6,232 bases of DNA from Candidatus Thorarchaeota archaeon (GTDB lineage: Archaea; Asgardarchaeota; Thorarchaeia; Thorarchaeales; Thorarchaeaceae), in the NCBI GenBank assembly GCA_016840825.1, contig JAEORN010000099.1, forward strand, positions 1 through 6,232. The letters are read 5' to 3'. The position numbers and the translations under genes were made by a program. Under the pieces are notes generated by a model. That model was not told the DNA's origin, ran no database searches, and saw nothing but the letters and a program-made list of their open reading frames with translations. Positions 5,140-6,232 of the stretch are shown piece after piece; within the stretch, counting starts at the first letter, position 1; every line of letters begins with the position of its first letter.

Positions 5140-6232
5140 TCTATTGGAAAATCTATTCGAATTAGATGACATAAGAGCAGTAATTCCAAGCAGTAAAGGA
5201 AATCTGGTTATTGTTGATGGAGTATCAGTTACCATTCAACCCAAAGAGTGCTTTGGTATATTGGGTGAGTCAGGTTGCGGAAAATCATCGCTATTAGCAT
5301 CAGCGCTAGGTCTATTTCAGGTAACTCACAGATTCAAAGATGCGAAGATTCAGGACAATTGGATTTTCCCATTTCAGTTAGACTTTGAATCAAAGGACGC
5401 ATGGAATAGTACCGTGACTGGGCGTTCATTGTATAGGGGAATTGATCTATTAGCGCTTGGTGAACGCGAGCGTGCGAAATTTCTTGGAAAACATATCGCC
5501 TTCATACCACAAGGACTTGCGAGTGCCTTAACACCCATTTTCAGTATAGGAGATCAAACCAGTGAGCCTCTAGAAATTCACGATGCAGATATGCGGACAG
5601 AGAAGATGAAGGAAAGGGTATTGGAATACCTAGAACTCGTGAGCCTTGCAGATGCAAAGGATAGGTATGTACTAGACCCAGGAAAGTTCTCTGGAGGGGA
5701 AGCACAAAGAATCAAACTTGCGATGGCACTTATCGCAGCTCCGTACTTGGTTCTAGCTGATGAGCCTACATCTGCGTTGGATGTTACTGTCCAGAGGGAG
5801 GTTATTGGACTCTTTCAGATGGTAAAGGAAGAATTCGATGTCGCTCTAGTAATAGCAACTCATGATGTGGGAGTTATGGCTGAACTTGCTGATCGCATCG
5901 GAATCATGTATGCAGGAAGACTAATTGAGATAGGACCAGCTGAGGAGATATTCCATAGACCTTTACACCCATACTCGCAAGGTTTGATGTCCTCATTTCC
6001 TACTATTGCCATGATGCGTATGGCAGCAGGAGGTGAGCGACCTAAGTTACATGGAATATCTGGATCACCCCCGAATCCAAGAGAGATACCTCAAGGATGT
6101 GCATTCCATCCTCGATGTCCATTTGCATCAGACATCTGTTGTATTGAGAAACCACATTTTGCAGCAGTGAACAGCTCACAAATCGTAGCCTGCCACCTAT
6201 ATGGAGAACAAGTGAAAATAGAGATGGATGCA
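5135..6232 (+). CDS. Oligopeptide/dipeptide ABC transporter ATP-binding protein (OppD/DppD family), 3'-truncated
   Basis: This cytoplasmic nucleotide-binding subunit would power peptide (or related nickel/sugar-oligomer) import. The frame is open to the window end, giving 366 residues from GTG 5135. Motifs in order: Walker A GESGCGKSS (residues 44-52), Q-loop PQ (Q126), signature SGGEAQR (186-192), Walker B LVLADEP (205-211; D209, E210), D-loop SALD and switch histidine H243 (ATHD). The oligo_HPY C-terminal domain follows, with HPYSQGL, SGSPPNP and cysteines C322, C328, C335, C336 and C353 in the GCxFxPRCPxA...C...ACH pattern. Walker A to Q-loop spans 82 residues against about 56 in E. coli DppD, so there is an extra segment of about 26 residues. 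The start is uncertain. GTG 5135 overlaps the previous stop (GTGA) and gives the family-like MILLENL. TTG 5144 has the best ribosome site. ATG 5114 has AGGA 8 bases upstream but overlaps the membrane gene by 25 bases. Permeases and an OppF-like partner are expected outside the window. Confidence 0.95.
   Translation, partial: MILLENLFELDDIRAVIPSSKGNLVIVDGVSVTIQPKECFGILGESGCGKSSLLASALGLFQVTHRFKDAKIQDNWIFPFQLDFESKDAWNSTVTGRSLYRGIDLLALGERERAKFLGKHIAFIPQGLASALTPIFSIGDQTSEPLEIHDADMRTEKMKERVLEYLELVSLADAKDRYVLDPGKFSGGEAQRIKLAMALIAAPYLVLADEPTSALDVTVQREVIGLFQMVKEEFDVALVIATHDVGVMAELADRIGIMYAGRLIEIGPAEEIFHRPLHPYSQGLMSSFPTIAMMRMAAGGERPKLHGISGSPPNPREIPQGCAFHPRCPFASDICCIEKPHFAAVNSSQIVACHLYGEQVKIEMDA

Noticed and set aside
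1..6232. CRISPR arrays, tRNA or rRNA genes, insertion sequences
   Set aside because: No long repeated units, cloverleaf-like stretches, transposase motifs or terminal inverted repeats were seen; nearly every base is inside a gene.

Overview
The window is 6.2 kb of densely packed coding DNA, with every convincing gene on the + strand. It holds six genes, cut off at both ends: the tail of a von Willebrand factor A (VWA) domain protein, a membrane-bound Cache-HAMP sensor, a PLP-dependent arginine decarboxylase of the SpeA type, a small thioredoxin-fold-like protein, a small two-helix membrane protein, and most of an OppD/DppD-type peptide ABC transporter ATPase. I see no mobile element, tRNA, rRNA, CRISPR array or phage gene.

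The organism is a prokaryote with moderately AT-rich DNA. Arginine codons are mostly AGA/AGG by eye. Initiation is Shine-Dalgarno-led, with several GTG/TTG starts. A TATA-like box before the second gene block and a Cache-HAMP protein without an output domain suggest an archaeon, perhaps Asgard-like. That assignment is inference and weak; nothing here is a decisive taxonomic marker.

Bases 1-2262 hold a tightly linked pair. The VWA protein has a complete MIDAS metal-binding motif. Its stop codon lies inside the ribosome binding site of the Cache-HAMP sensor gene. A GC-rich hairpin with a pyrimidine tail sits exactly on the sensor's stop codon and may end this unit.

Bases 2292-4127 encode arginine decarboxylase (arginine to agmatine, the entry to polyamine synthesis), starting at GTG. 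It is followed by a 106-base gap, the only real intergenic space, which contains two mutually exclusive inverted repeats and a TATA-like box.

Bases 4234-6232 hold three genes chained by 4-base stop/start overlaps, so they are probably one translationally coupled operon. The two small genes are unrecognised. The third is the peptide transporter ATPase, whose partner subunits presumably lie downstream. The small proteins may therefore work with, or at least be co-expressed with, the transporter.
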